From NCBI GenBank assembly GCA_003565295.1, contig PXCO01000112.1, forward strand, positions 1-44,834: a DNA stretch of 44,834 nt. Reading direction: 5' to 3'. The notes beneath the pieces are model-generated. The model had not been told where the DNA came from. It saw nothing but the letters and a program-made list of their open reading frames with translations, and ran no database searches. Both the position numbers and the translations under genes were made by a program. Each line of letters begins with the position of its first letter. The first letter of the stretch is position 1. Origin of the DNA: Cyclobacteriaceae bacterium. Its GTDB lineage: Bacteria > Bacteroidota > Bacteroidia > Cytophagales > Cyclobacteriaceae. Below are positions 34,667 through 42,760 of the stretch, piece after piece.

Positions 34667-35302
34667 ATGATAAGAGCATTAAACGCTGAAAATCAAGCCA
34701 AAATCACTCCTGAAAAAGCCTTAGAAATGCTAAAGGAAGGAAATAAGCGCTTTGTGGAAAACCAAAAAGCAGAGAGGGACCTGTTACAAATGGTAAAAGA
34801 TACCGCTAAGGGGCAATGGCCATTTGCGGTGGTATTAAGCTGCATAGATAGCCGTACCTCTTCCGAATTAATTTTTGACCAAGGAATAGGGGACCTCTTC
34901 AATGCACGCGTGGCAGGAAATATAGTGAACGAAGACATACTGGGAAGTATGGAATATGCTGTGAAATACGCAAAGTCCAAAATTGTGGTGGTGCTTGGTC
35001 ATACCAAATGTGGGGCGGTAACGAGTGCCTGTCAAGGGGTGGACGATGGAAACATTACGGCCTTGCTGGAAAAAATCAAACCTGCCATTTCCCGGGAAAA
35101 ATCCGAAAAAACTGACAGATCGGGTAGTAATCCATCATTCGTGGAAAAGGTGGCCAGATTAAATGTATTCCATGCCATAGATGAAATTAGGAACAAAAGT
35201 TCCATTCTCTCTGGATTAGAAAAGGAAGGAAAGGTAATGCTGATAGGGGGCATGTATGATGTGGGTTCCGGAAAGGTTCACTTTTACGACCCCCAAGAAT
35301 AG
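34667..35302 (+). CDS. Beta-class carbonic anhydrase
   Basis: The preferred ATG at 34667 gives 211 residues. A frame begins at 34595, but the added N-terminus is unlike the family. The zinc ligands and catalytic dyad of beta-carbonic anhydrases are visible: C59, D61 and R63 (SCIDSR), then H112 and C115 (GHTKCG). It interconverts CO2 and bicarbonate, feeding carboxylases; fabD of fatty-acid synthesis lies just downstream but behind a terminator. A weak -7-like CATATTTG lies at 34602-34609. Confidence 0.93.
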   Translation: MIRALNAENQAKITPEKALEMLKEGNKRFVENQKAERDLLQMVKDTAKGQWPFAVVLSCIDSRTSSELIFDQGIGDLFNARVAGNIVNEDILGSMEYAVKYAKSKIVVVLGHTKCGAVTSACQGVDDGNITALLEKIKPAISREKSEKTDRSGSNPSFVEKVARLNVFHAIDEIRNKSSILSGLEKEGKVMLIGGMYDVGSGKVHFYDPQE

Positions 35303-35305
35303 CCT

Positions 35306-35328
35306 CCCAAATACTCTTTGGGTTTTCT
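35306..35328 (+). terminator. Short intrinsic terminator after the carbonic anhydrase gene
   Basis: CCCAAA (35306-35311) pairs with TTTGGG (35317-35322) around a 5-nt loop, followed by TTTTCT. The stem is only 6 bp. Its right arm also contains the TTG proposed as the -33 element of fabD. Confidence 0.6.
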
Positions 35329-35350
35329 AGGTATATATTCCTTAATTTTG
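35318..35350 (+). promoter_or_regulatory. Promoter of fabD
   Basis: TTG (35318-35320), a 22-nt spacer and TAATTTTG (35343-35350) fit the Bacteroidota promoter pattern, 26 nt ahead of the fabD ATG. Confidence 0.5.
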
Positions 35351-35376
35351 TATTATTATAAACTTATTCTCTAAAA

Positions 35377-36252
35377 ATGAAAGCATATATTTTCCCCGGC
35401 CAAGGGGCCCAATTTCCTGGAATGGGTAAAGAGTTATACGAATCCAATAAAAAGGCAAAAGAACTCTTTGAGCAAGCCAATGAAATTTTGGGGTTCAGGA
35501 TAACAGATATCATGTTCGAGGGAAGTGCCGATGAACTTAAGCAAACCAATGTGACCCAGCCTGCTATCTTTTTACATTCCGTGATTTTAGCGATGAGTAC
35601 CGAGGGACTGAATCCAGACATGGTGGCAGGTCATTCCCTGGGAGAATTTTCTGCCTTGGTAGCAAATGGGGTGCTTGCATTTGAGGATGGGCTGCGCCTG
35701 GTTCATCAAAGGGCTTTGGCCATGCAAGAAGCCTGTGAAATCAATCCATCCACCATGGCTGCCATTTTGGGCTTGCCTGATGAAAAAGTGGAAGAAATCT
35801 GCCAAAGTATTGCCGATGAAATTGTGGTACCCGCCAACTACAACTGCCCTGGTCAACTGGTCATCTCAGGGAGCAACCAGGGAATTCAAATCGCATTCGA
35901 GAAGATGAAAGAAGCCGGGGCAAAAAGAGCTTTACCATTACCAGTAGGCGGTGCCTTTCACTCCCCACTGATGGAACCTGCACGTATAAAACTACAAAAG
36001 GCCATAGACGAGACCACCTTCCACATTGGAAGCTGCCCCGTTTACCAAAATGTGAGTACCACTGCAGTAACTGAGGTAAACGCCATCAAGGACAACCTTA
36101 CCGCTCAGCTGACTGCGCCCGTTAAATGGACGCAATCCATTCAAAATATGGTGAAAGATGGTGCCAGCCACTTTGTGGAATGTGGACCGGGCAAGGTCTT
36201 ACAGGGATTGGTGAAAAAAATTCATCCCGAGGCGGAGGTCTCAGGACTTTAA
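35377..36252 (+). CDS. fabD: Malonyl-CoA:ACP transacylase
   Basis: The 291-residue protein has GQGAQFPGMG (8-17), the nucleophile elbow AGHSLGEFSAL with Ser87, and the catalytic His in GGAFHSPLM. It loads malonate onto acyl carrier protein for fatty-acid synthesis. It is convergent with folK, with only 19 bp between the stop codons and no terminator seen. Confidence 0.95.
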   Translation: MKAYIFPGQGAQFPGMGKELYESNKKAKELFEQANEILGFRITDIMFEGSADELKQTNVTQPAIFLHSVILAMSTEGLNPDMVAGHSLGEFSALVANGVLAFEDGLRLVHQRALAMQEACEINPSTMAAILGLPDEKVEEICQSIADEIVVPANYNCPGQLVISGSNQGIQIAFEKMKEAGAKRALPLPVGGAFHSPLMEPARIKLQKAIDETTFHIGSCPVYQNVSTTAVTEVNAIKDNLTAQLTAPVKWTQSIQNMVKDGASHFVECGPGKVLQGLVKKIHPEAEVSGL

Positions 36253-36271
36253 GAGCACCATCATTTATCTT

Positions 36272-36775
36272 TCACTTGTACAGCCATACCTCACAAGGAT
36301 CCTCACACAGTTCATTCATCCTGCGCACCGATAAACCGCTTATGGGGTCTGACCAATCAGGAATTATGTCCGCAAGAGGCTCTAATACAAACTTTCTCAC
36401 TTGCAGGTGTGGGTGAGGTATTTTCAGGTGTTTTTGGTTGATTATCCTATTGCCAAAATAAATGATGTCAATGTCCATGGTCCTATTTCCCCATGTGTGA
36501 GTCCTCACTCTTTGTAACTGATCTTCGATTTGCTGAGCCCATGCTAAAACCCTGTCCGGGCTTTCCGTGGTTTGCATCAGGAGCGCCCGGTTGAGGTAAT
36601 TTCCTTGGGAGTTCCCTCCCCAAGCCTCAGTTTCAAAGATACGTGAGGAGGCAATTAGGGTCATTTTCTCTGCCAAAAGCTGCTCTGCCTGTTGCAGATT
36701 CGATAGCCTATCACCCAAATTACCCCCGATCAATAAAACCACTTTGCACCCTTTATCGTTACTAGTAAGTTCCAT
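36272..36775 (-). CDS. folK: 6-hydroxymethyl-7,8-dihydropterin pyrophosphokinase
   Basis: The 167-residue protein starts its fold with VVLLIGGNLGDRLSNL, and carries RIFETEAWGG, NRALLMQTT, R-x-HTWGNRTMDIDIIYFG and IPHPHLQVRKFVLEPL. These are the HPPK hallmarks for pterin and ATP/Mg binding. It makes the pyrophosphate intermediate for folate synthesis. It is divergent from sppA, with 62 bp between the starts. Confidence 0.95.
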   Translation of the reverse strand: MELTSNDKGCKVVLLIGGNLGDRLSNLQQAEQLLAEKMTLIASSRIFETEAWGGNSQGNYLNRALLMQTTESPDRVLAWAQQIEDQLQRVRTHTWGNRTMDIDIIYFGNRIINQKHLKIPHPHLQVRKFVLEPLADIIPDWSDPISGLSVRRMNELCEDPCEVWLYK

Positions 36776-36837
36776 CCTGTTTTTTGGAAAAAAGAAGTAA
36801 ATTTACACATCCTCAACTCCTTAAATTTAACTAACTC

Positions 36838-38598
36838 ATGAGATTTTTAAGCAATGTTCTCGCCGTAATCGTTGGCCTTTTAATATTTTGGGTTCTTGGC
36901 TTCTTTATTCTTGGAGGTATTATCGCCATCATTTCATCGGAGGATCAGGTAAAGGTAAAAGAAAATACCGTGCTGATCCTGGATTTGGACAGAAAAGCTC
37001 TAGAGGAAAGAAAGGTAGAAGATGATTTTGACTTATCCTTGCTTGGCCCATTTCCCGGTTTGGAAACCGTAGGTCTGCTGCAAGCCAAGAGAGCCATCAA
37101 GGTTGCTAAAGAAAATGATGATGTGAAAGGCATTTATCTCAAAGCAGGGGTTTTCACCGGGGGTGGGCCTGCGATGTTTAGAGAACTCAGAGAATCATTG
37201 GAAGACTTTAAGGAAAGCGGGAAATTCATCATTGCGTATGCAGAGGTATATTCTGAGAGTGGATATTACCTGAGCTCCGTAGCTGATAATATCTATATGA
37301 ATCCTTTAGGGGGGTTGGAGTTCAACGGTCTGGCTTTTTCTATGGTCTTTCTTAAGCGGATGTTCGAAAAGATCGAAGTAGAGCCCGTGGTATTCAGGGC
37401 CGGGGATTTTAAGGATGCCGTAGAGCCCTTCATCAACGAGAAAATGAGTGAAGAAAGCCGACAACAGACGCAATCGTATCTAAAGGATCTCAATGAGGTG
37501 ATGACCAGTGCAGTGGCTGAAAGTCGGGAAATTCCTTTAGAAAGGGTACAGGAAATCAACGACAACATGTTGGTAAGGACTAACCAGGATGCTGTGGATT
37601 TAGGACTGATTGATGGGTTATGGTATGATGACCAGGTCTTGGACTTGATCCGTGATAAACTTGAGCTAGAAGAGGATGATGATATTAACTCCATCAATAT
37701 TACCAGGATAAATAAGTCCACACCGAGCAAAAATCGCCTTTCAAAGAACCGTATTGCTGTGGTATTTGCAGATGGAGAAATTACTGCTGGAAGTTCAGGG
37801 GATGGCATTACCTCTGATAAATTCATGAAAGAAATCCGTAAACTTCGCAAGAACAAGGACATAAAAGCAATTGTACTCCGGATCAATTCTCCCGGCGGCT
37901 CAGCACTGGCTTCTGAAGTGATCTGGAGAGAGCTTTCTCAAGCAAAAAAAGAGAAACCCTTAATCGCATCGATGGCAAATTACGCCGCCTCCGGGGGCTA
38001 TTACCTGGCTGCTCCAGCAGACACCATCTTCGCCCAACCAAATACAATAACGGGCTCCATTGGGGTATTTTCCCTTTGGTTCAATGCGGAAGGATTGCTG
38101 AATAACAAATTGGGGATCAACACCGATGTGGTGAAAACAGGTGAGTTCGCTGATTTTGTGTCCTTTGACCGTGCGCCCACTCCCCAAGAAAAGGAGATCT
38201 TTCAAAAACAAACGGAGGAGGTCTATGAAACCTTTTTGAACAGGGTTACCGAAGGCCGGAACATGGAAAAAGAATCCTTGCTGCCCTTGGCCTCTGGAAG
38301 AGTATGGAGTGGAAAACAAGCTAAGGAAATAGGGCTTGTAGACGTATTGGGAGGGCTGGAAGATGCCATCCGCCTAGCTGCAGAAAAAGCTGAAGTGGCT
38401 GATGATTACAGAGTAGTTTATTATCCTGAACAAAAGGGATTCCTGGAAACTTTGTTAAGCGAATTCAGCAAAGAGGTAAAAATTGCGCAGCTACACTGGC
38501 AATACGGCATCGGTAGAGAATTATGGGTACAACTGGAAAGGCTAAATCGGTACAGGGGAATGATGACCCGCTTGCCTTTTGATATGGAAATCAAATAA
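36838..38598 (+). CDS. sppA: Signal peptide peptidase SppA, 67K type
   Basis: The 586-residue protein has one N-terminal membrane helix (about 7-32) and two tandem crotonase-like domains, as in the long (67K) SppA. The catalytic pair is visible: Lys192 in DFKDAVEPF in the first half, and Ser385 in ASGGYYL in the second, matching E. coli K209 and S409. It digests cleaved signal peptides in the membrane from the periplasmic side. A strong hairpin follows. Confidence 0.95.
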   Translation: MRFLSNVLAVIVGLLIFWVLGFFILGGIIAIISSEDQVKVKENTVLILDLDRKALEERKVEDDFDLSLLGPFPGLETVGLLQAKRAIKVAKENDDVKGIYLKAGVFTGGGPAMFRELRESLEDFKESGKFIIAYAEVYSESGYYLSSVADNIYMNPLGGLEFNGLAFSMVFLKRMFEKIEVEPVVFRAGDFKDAVEPFINEKMSEESRQQTQSYLKDLNEVMTSAVAESREIPLERVQEINDNMLVRTNQDAVDLGLIDGLWYDDQVLDLIRDKLELEEDDDINSINITRINKSTPSKNRLSKNRIAVVFADGEITAGSSGDGITSDKFMKEIRKLRKNKDIKAIVLRINSPGGSALASEVIWRELSQAKKEKPLIASMANYAASGGYYLAAPADTIFAQPNTITGSIGVFSLWFNAEGLLNNKLGINTDVVKTGEFADFVSFDRAPTPQEKEIFQKQTEEVYETFLNRVTEGRNMEKESLLPLASGRVWSGKQAKEIGLVDVLGGLEDAIRLAAEKAEVADDYRVVYYPEQKGFLETLLSEFSKEVKIAQLHWQYGIGRELWVQLERLNRYRGMMTRLPFDMEIK

Positions 38599-38627
38599 GA
38601 GGTAATTAAATCTCTATTTGCAAAAAA

Positions 38628-38671
38628 AAGCCCTGCCTCATGCTGAACATGAAAAGCAGGGCTTAGTTTTT
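38628..38671. terminator. Bidirectional terminator between sppA and serA
   Basis: AAGCCCTGC (38628-38636) pairs with GCAGGGCTT (38656-38664). The plus strand continues into TAGTTTTTTT and the minus strand into a run of T residues (A-run at 38622-38629), so it can serve both convergent genes. Confidence 0.88.
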
Positions 38672-38680
38672 TTATCAAGC

Positions 38681-40573
38681 CTAATATAACATCCTAAAAC
38701 GGATGGTTCCTTTGATGGCTTTCAACTCATCTATCAACTTGCTGCTGTAGGCTTTATCTATGTCGGTGATTACATAGCCAATTTTCTCGTTGGTTTTCAA
38801 GTATTGACCTACGATGTTGATCTTATGGCCTGCCAAAACCTGATTAATCTCAGCCATGACCCCCGGCTCATTAGCGTGAATATGAATCAGTCTGTGTGCA
38901 TCCTGTAGAAAGGGGAGCTGAATATTAGGGAAATTTACACTGTTGTAGGTATTGCCCGTATTAATATATTCAATTATTTTTCCCGGTACAAAGTTGGCAA
39001 TATTTTGCTGAGCCTCCAGGGTACTGCCGCCTATATGGGGGGTAAGTATGGTATTGGGCATACCTATGAGTTCAGACTCGAAAGGTTCATCATTGTTTTT
39101 AGGTTCTGAGGGGAATACATCAATGGCCGCCCCGGCAAGGTGTCCATCTTCCAATGCATCCCTCAATGCCGGGATATCCACTATATGCCCCCTGCTCAAA
39201 TTTATCAGTAGAGCACCCTTTTTCATCATACGGAGATGGGTCTCATCGAGTAGGTTATGGTTTTCTTTCCTCCCATCCACATGCAAGGATACCACATCAC
39301 AGGTTTGCAATAGTTCTTCCAAGGAGCTAAGTTTGGTAGCGTTCCCAAGGGCCAGTTTTTCAATCACGTCGTAGTAATATACATCCAAGCCCATGTTTTC
39401 AGCTAAAACCGATAGCTGGGCACCGATGTTGCCATAGCCTACAATGCCCAATTTCTTCCCCCTTATTTCATAGCTGCCCTTTGCCGATTTGTCCCATTTC
39501 CCCTCGTGCATGGACCTGCTTTTGTCAAAGAGGTTTCTCATTAAGAAGATAATCTCACTAATGGCCATTTCCACCACAGACCTGGTGTTGCTAAAGGGGG
39601 CATTAAATACCGCAATGCCCTTCTCCTGGCAGGTTTCAAGGTCAATTTGGTTGGTACCTATACAAAAGGCCCCAATGGATAAAAGTCGATTGGCATTTTC
39701 CAGCACTTTGGCAGTTACCTGGGTCTTGGAACGGATGCCCAATACCGAAACATTCTTGATTTTTTCTGCTAGTTCCTCCTCAGATAGGGCAGATGGCACC
39801 ACTTCCACATTATAGCCTTCTTGCTTCATCAATTCCACGCCAATAGGATGCACATTTTCCAGAAGTAAAATGTTGATCCGGCTTTTTGGATAACTAAATT
39901 TCTTGTTCATTTTGTTCACATACAATATTTCATCCAGGCTAGGTGCCACATGATCTGCCTTGGCCAGGACTTTAGGCCGGTTTACATTCTCAGTGAAGGC
40001 ATAAAATTTGTTGGCCACTCCAGAGGCCTTAATTTCATAATCCGTATACCCATCTCCTACCACATAGATATCTCCTTCCAAGTTAAGGGATTTGATGGTT
40101 TCAGGTTTCCCATTATTTTTAGAAAGGAGGTTTTCCCTGTTAAAGTCTATGATGTTGCCTTCGTCATCATAAATAAACTCGTTGGCAAACACATTTTCTT
40201 CCTTGATCCCGTACTCGGCTACTATGGGGATAATGAAATCCTTGAACCCATTGGAGATGATATAAATATCATCCGAGTTTTCCTCCAAAAATTCCCTATT
40301 CCTTTGGAATGATTTGGAGACCTTGTTCCGCAGTGCCTTCACAAGCTCCGAAATCTGGGAGCGGTTGGCACTCAATAGTTCCACTCTTTGTTCCAAGCTT
40401 TCCCTAAAAGTAAGGCTTCCCTCCATGCCCTGGTCCGTGATGTCCTTTATGGCTTGTAATTTCCTATCCCGTTCAGGATCATCTTTAAGGCTGATTTCCC
40501 CCAGGATATCCAATGCCTCTACCTGGGTGAAGGTACTGTCAAAATCAATGATGAACTTCTTAGTTACGGTCAT
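38681..40573 (-). CDS. serA: Fused phosphoserine phosphatase-like (SerB) and D-3-phosphoglycerate dehydrogenase (SerA)
   Basis: The 630-residue protein has two parts. Residues 1 to about 225 form a HAD hydrolase of SerB type: DFDST (10-14), the Ser/Asn of ISNG near 107 and GDGYTD (173-178). Residues about 230-630 are SerA: GYGNIG (379-384) for NAD, Arg461 in LSRG, His513 in TPHIGG, and a C-terminal ACT domain (about 560-630) that usually senses serine. The fusion places the first and last enzymes of serine synthesis on one chain. All main HAD motifs look intact, so both parts may be active. The ATG lies at 40573; a -7-like TAATTTTG is at 40610-40603 on the minus strand. Confidence 0.92.
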   Translation of the reverse strand: MTVTKKFIIDFDSTFTQVEALDILGEISLKDDPERDRKLQAIKDITDQGMEGSLTFRESLEQRVELLSANRSQISELVKALRNKVSKSFQRNREFLEENSDDIYIISNGFKDFIIPIVAEYGIKEENVFANEFIYDDEGNIIDFNRENLLSKNNGKPETIKSLNLEGDIYVVGDGYTDYEIKASGVANKFYAFTENVNRPKVLAKADHVAPSLDEILYVNKMNKKFSYPKSRINILLLENVHPIGVELMKQEGYNVEVVPSALSEEELAEKIKNVSVLGIRSKTQVTAKVLENANRLLSIGAFCIGTNQIDLETCQEKGIAVFNAPFSNTRSVVEMAISEIIFLMRNLFDKSRSMHEGKWDKSAKGSYEIRGKKLGIVGYGNIGAQLSVLAENMGLDVYYYDVIEKLALGNATKLSSLEELLQTCDVVSLHVDGRKENHNLLDETHLRMMKKGALLINLSRGHIVDIPALRDALEDGHLAGAAIDVFPSEPKNNDEPFESELIGMPNTILTPHIGGSTLEAQQNIANFVPGKIIEYINTGNTYNSVNFPNIQLPFLQDAHRLIHIHANEPGVMAEINQVLAGHKINIVGQYLKTNEKIGYVITDIDKAYSSKLIDELKAIKGTIRFRMLY

Positions 40574-40689
40574 TTGCTGGTGCGGATTTTTATAATGAAT
40601 CGCAAAATTAATAGATTATCATATAAATCTAAGGGGAATACCTAAAATTACTTTTATTCCCGGCACTTAGAGATTTCGCTAATGCTTAC

Positions 40690-40697
40690 TACATTTG
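40690..40697 (+). promoter_or_regulatory. Possible -7 box of the DUF4920 lipoprotein gene
   Basis: TACATTTG matches TAnnTTTG exactly, 32 nt before the ATG. No TTG occurs at the right spacing upstream, so the call is tentative. Confidence 0.4.
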
Positions 40698-40728
40698 TGT
40701 AAGACATTCAACAAATTATGCCTTCAAC

Positions 40729-41238
40729 ATGAAAACCTTGTTATCCATCCTTACCAGTGTATTTTTCCTAAGCTCCTGTGGGAATTCTCCATCCGAAACT
40801 ACTCATGAAACCAAGGTAGAGACGGAGCAATCTGAGCAGATTTCCGGCAATTATGGGGAGGTAATCACCGCAGAACATGCGGTGACCCTTAAGGAAATGT
40901 TACAAAAAGTAAGGAGTGAAGGGAACTTTACGGGAAAAGTTAGGGGGGAGATTAAGGAGGTATGTACCCATAAAGGATGCTGGTTAGGTATAAGTCTTCC
41001 AGACGGTTCCTTGATGCGCGTCACATTTAAAGATTATGGTTTCTTTGTGCCGACCACCTCTACCGGGTTTCCGGTAATCATCGAAGGGGAGGCCACTGTG
41101 ACCACCACAGACATTGAGACCCTGAGACATTATGCAGAAGATGCAGGAAAACCCCAGGAAGAAATAGATGCCATTGACAAGGCAGAGGAGAATGTAACTT
41201 TTGTGGCCAGTGGAGTCATGATTTTGAACAAAAGCTAA
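40729..41238 (+). CDS. DUF4920 lipoprotein
   Basis: The 169-residue protein has a lipoprotein signal peptide with lipobox LSSC (Cys17). The mature part holds VCTHKGCWLGI and RVTFKDYGFFVP, the pattern of DUF4920, an OB-like fold common in Bacteroidota. The two cysteines of CTHKGC could bind a metal or form a disulfide. Function is unknown; it sits in the periplasm or outer membrane. Confidence 0.85.
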   Translation: MKTLLSILTSVFFLSSCGNSPSETTHETKVETEQSEQISGNYGEVITAEHAVTLKEMLQKVRSEGNFTGKVRGEIKEVCTHKGCWLGISLPDGSLMRVTFKDYGFFVPTTSTGFPVIIEGEATVTTTDIETLRHYAEDAGKPQEEIDAIDKAEENVTFVASGVMILNKS

Positions 41239-41286
41239 TAAAAATCGATTTTTTTATAATTACCCAATTTATGAATCATTTTGAAT

Positions 41287-41490
41287 ATGCCATTAGCCCT
41301 AGATAACATCCGGGTAGGGAGGGTTTACAAGTTTGTGAATTATGGAGAAGTCCGTATGCTGGAAGTGGTAGAACGGACTGGCCGTGAAAATTTCCAGGTC
41401 AAGGACCTGGACACATTGGAATTTTATACCCTGGAGGAACTTTTAAGATACGGAAAGGGTAAAGATTATGATATTGAAGAAGTCCGGTAA
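41287..41490 (+). CDS. Small conserved-looking protein of unknown function
   Basis: About 67 residues from ATG 41287; a TTG at 41281 is also possible. It is acidic and basic mixed, with no membrane segment, signal or cysteine. The pattern (RVGRVYKFVNYGEVRMLEV, then FQVKDLDTLEFYTLEELL) suggests a small beta-barrel with a C-terminal helix. It is encoded between the DUF4920 and DUF983 genes with short gaps (48 and 20 bp), so it is probably translated from a shared transcript. I do not recognise the family. Confidence 0.7.
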   Translation: MPLALDNIRVGRVYKFVNYGEVRMLEVVERTGRENFQVKDLDTLEFYTLEELLRYGKGKDYDIEEVR

Positions 41491-41510
41491 ATCACCCATA
41501 ATAAAAAAGC

Positions 41511-41909
41511 ATGTCCCAATCGACCTTGAAGAAAAATCGATCTTTAGGAAAAGCAATTTTAAAGGCCAAATGCCCCAAATGCAGGGAAGGAAACTTGTTT
41601 CCCGTAGCCCTGGCCAGTTTTAGCGAACTTACAAAAATCAATAACACATGTCCGAATTGCGGAGAGGATCTTATGCCAGAGCCGGATTTTTACTATGGTG
41701 CCATGTACATCAGTTATGGCATGTCCGTGGCGCTTTTTCTGGCAGTAGTAGTAGCCATAAACATTCTTTTTGGGGAAATGGCCATTTGGATATATATTCT
41801 TTCAGTGGTGATGTTAAATGTGCTGTTGCTTCCCCTAATGTTGCGTTACTCAAAAGTGCTTTACCTCTACCTCTTGGGAAAAATCCATTATGAACCTGAC
41901 AGTACTTAA
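41511..41909 (+). CDS. DUF983 zinc-ribbon membrane protein
   Basis: The 132-residue protein starts with a zinc ribbon (CPKC at 21-24 and CPNC at 47-50), then PDFYYGAMYISYG leading into two membrane helices (about 66-90 and 92-113). This is the DUF983 layout, an uncharacterised bacterial family. Relatives in proteobacteria are found near cytochrome oxidase genes, but not here. Confidence 0.88.
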   Translation: MSQSTLKKNRSLGKAILKAKCPKCREGNLFPVALASFSELTKINNTCPNCGEDLMPEPDFYYGAMYISYGMSVALFLAVVVAINILFGEMAIWIYILSVVMLNVLLLPLMLRYSKVLYLYLLGKIHYEPDST

Positions 41910-42011
41910 TAAATGCTCAGTGTTTGATAAGTAAATATGGGTTTTTGCTAAATTTCCTTCCAATGAAATAACTTTTTTATATATTTAAGAAAAAATATTG
42001 AGTTTTTTTCA

Positions 42012-42032
42012 TTAGTGAGTAAACCTTACTAA
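42012..42032. promoter_or_regulatory. Operator-like palindrome ahead of the TetR gene
   Basis: TTAGTGAGT-aaa-CCTTACTAA is an imperfect palindrome of 21 bp (7 of 9 positions pair in each arm), 48 bp before the TetR start. Its size and position are what is expected for a TetR-family operator that autoregulates the regulator and the exporter. Confidence 0.5.
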
Positions 42033-42079
42033 ATTCGCAGGCGTATAAACAACCCGTAAGCTTTATTTCATATTCGTGA

Positions 42080-42760
42080 ATGGATCAAATTTTAAACAGT
42101 ATCGTTGTTCAAGTACACGATGATATCTACCTTAAGAACCCCTTGAGCTCCACATTAGGAAAGAAAATCATCAACCAAAGCCTTATGTTAATTGCAGAAC
42201 TAGGCATGGAAGGCTTTACTTTTCGCAAATTAGCTGATAGAATCGGAAGCACTGAGGGTGCTATTTATCGTTATTTTGAAAACAAGCATAAACTGCTCCT
42301 TTATCACACAGCTTGGTATTGGGGTTGGCTGGAGCATCACCTGGTCTTTTCCATTTCAAACCTGGAAGATCCACATGAAAAGATGAAGGTGGCCATTCGT
42401 CTATTGGTAGAAGGGCCAGAAAACAAAGAGAACCAATACCTGGATCCCGTACTGCTCACTCAGGTAGTGACTGAAGAATCCTACAAATCGTTTCTCACCA
42501 AGGAAGTGGATATTGAAAACAAGAACGGCTATTTTAAATTCTTTCACCGAATCAGCAAGCGCTTAGCAGATATTATTCATGAAATAAACCCCAGCTACCC
42601 CTATCCCAAAACATTGGCCTCCACCCTGATGGAATCAACTTTACTTCAGGCATTTTTCCTGAAACATATGCCTGCCATGACGGAGCTATCCGTGAAGGGG
42701 AATGAGAAAGTGGATTTTTACCATGAACTAGTATTTAAAACACTAAAGGATGAAAACTGA
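42080..42760 (+). CDS. TetR/AcrR-family transcriptional regulator
   Basis: The 226-residue protein has a TetR helix-turn-helix (about residues 46-66: FTFRKLADRIGSTEGAIYRY) and a variable ligand-binding C-terminal domain. It overlaps the ABC transporter gene by 11 bp, so regulator and exporter are made together, and it probably represses its own operon through the palindrome at 42012-42032 until a ligand binds (inference). The ligand is unknown. Confidence 0.9.
   Translation: MDQILNSIVVQVHDDIYLKNPLSSTLGKKIINQSLMLIAELGMEGFTFRKLADRIGSTEGAIYRYFENKHKLLLYHTAWYWGWLEHHLVFSISNLEDPHEKMKVAIRLLVEGPENKENQYLDPVLLTQVVTEESYKSFLTKEVDIENKNGYFKFFHRISKRLADIIHEINPSYPYPKTLASTLMESTLLQAFFLKHMPAMTELSVKGNEKVDFYHELVFKTLKDEN

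Noticed and set aside
41239-41262. AAAAATCGATTTTT palindrome after the DUF4920 gene
   Set aside because: An AT-only stem of this kind is common by chance; the next gene follows closely, so termination here is unlikely.
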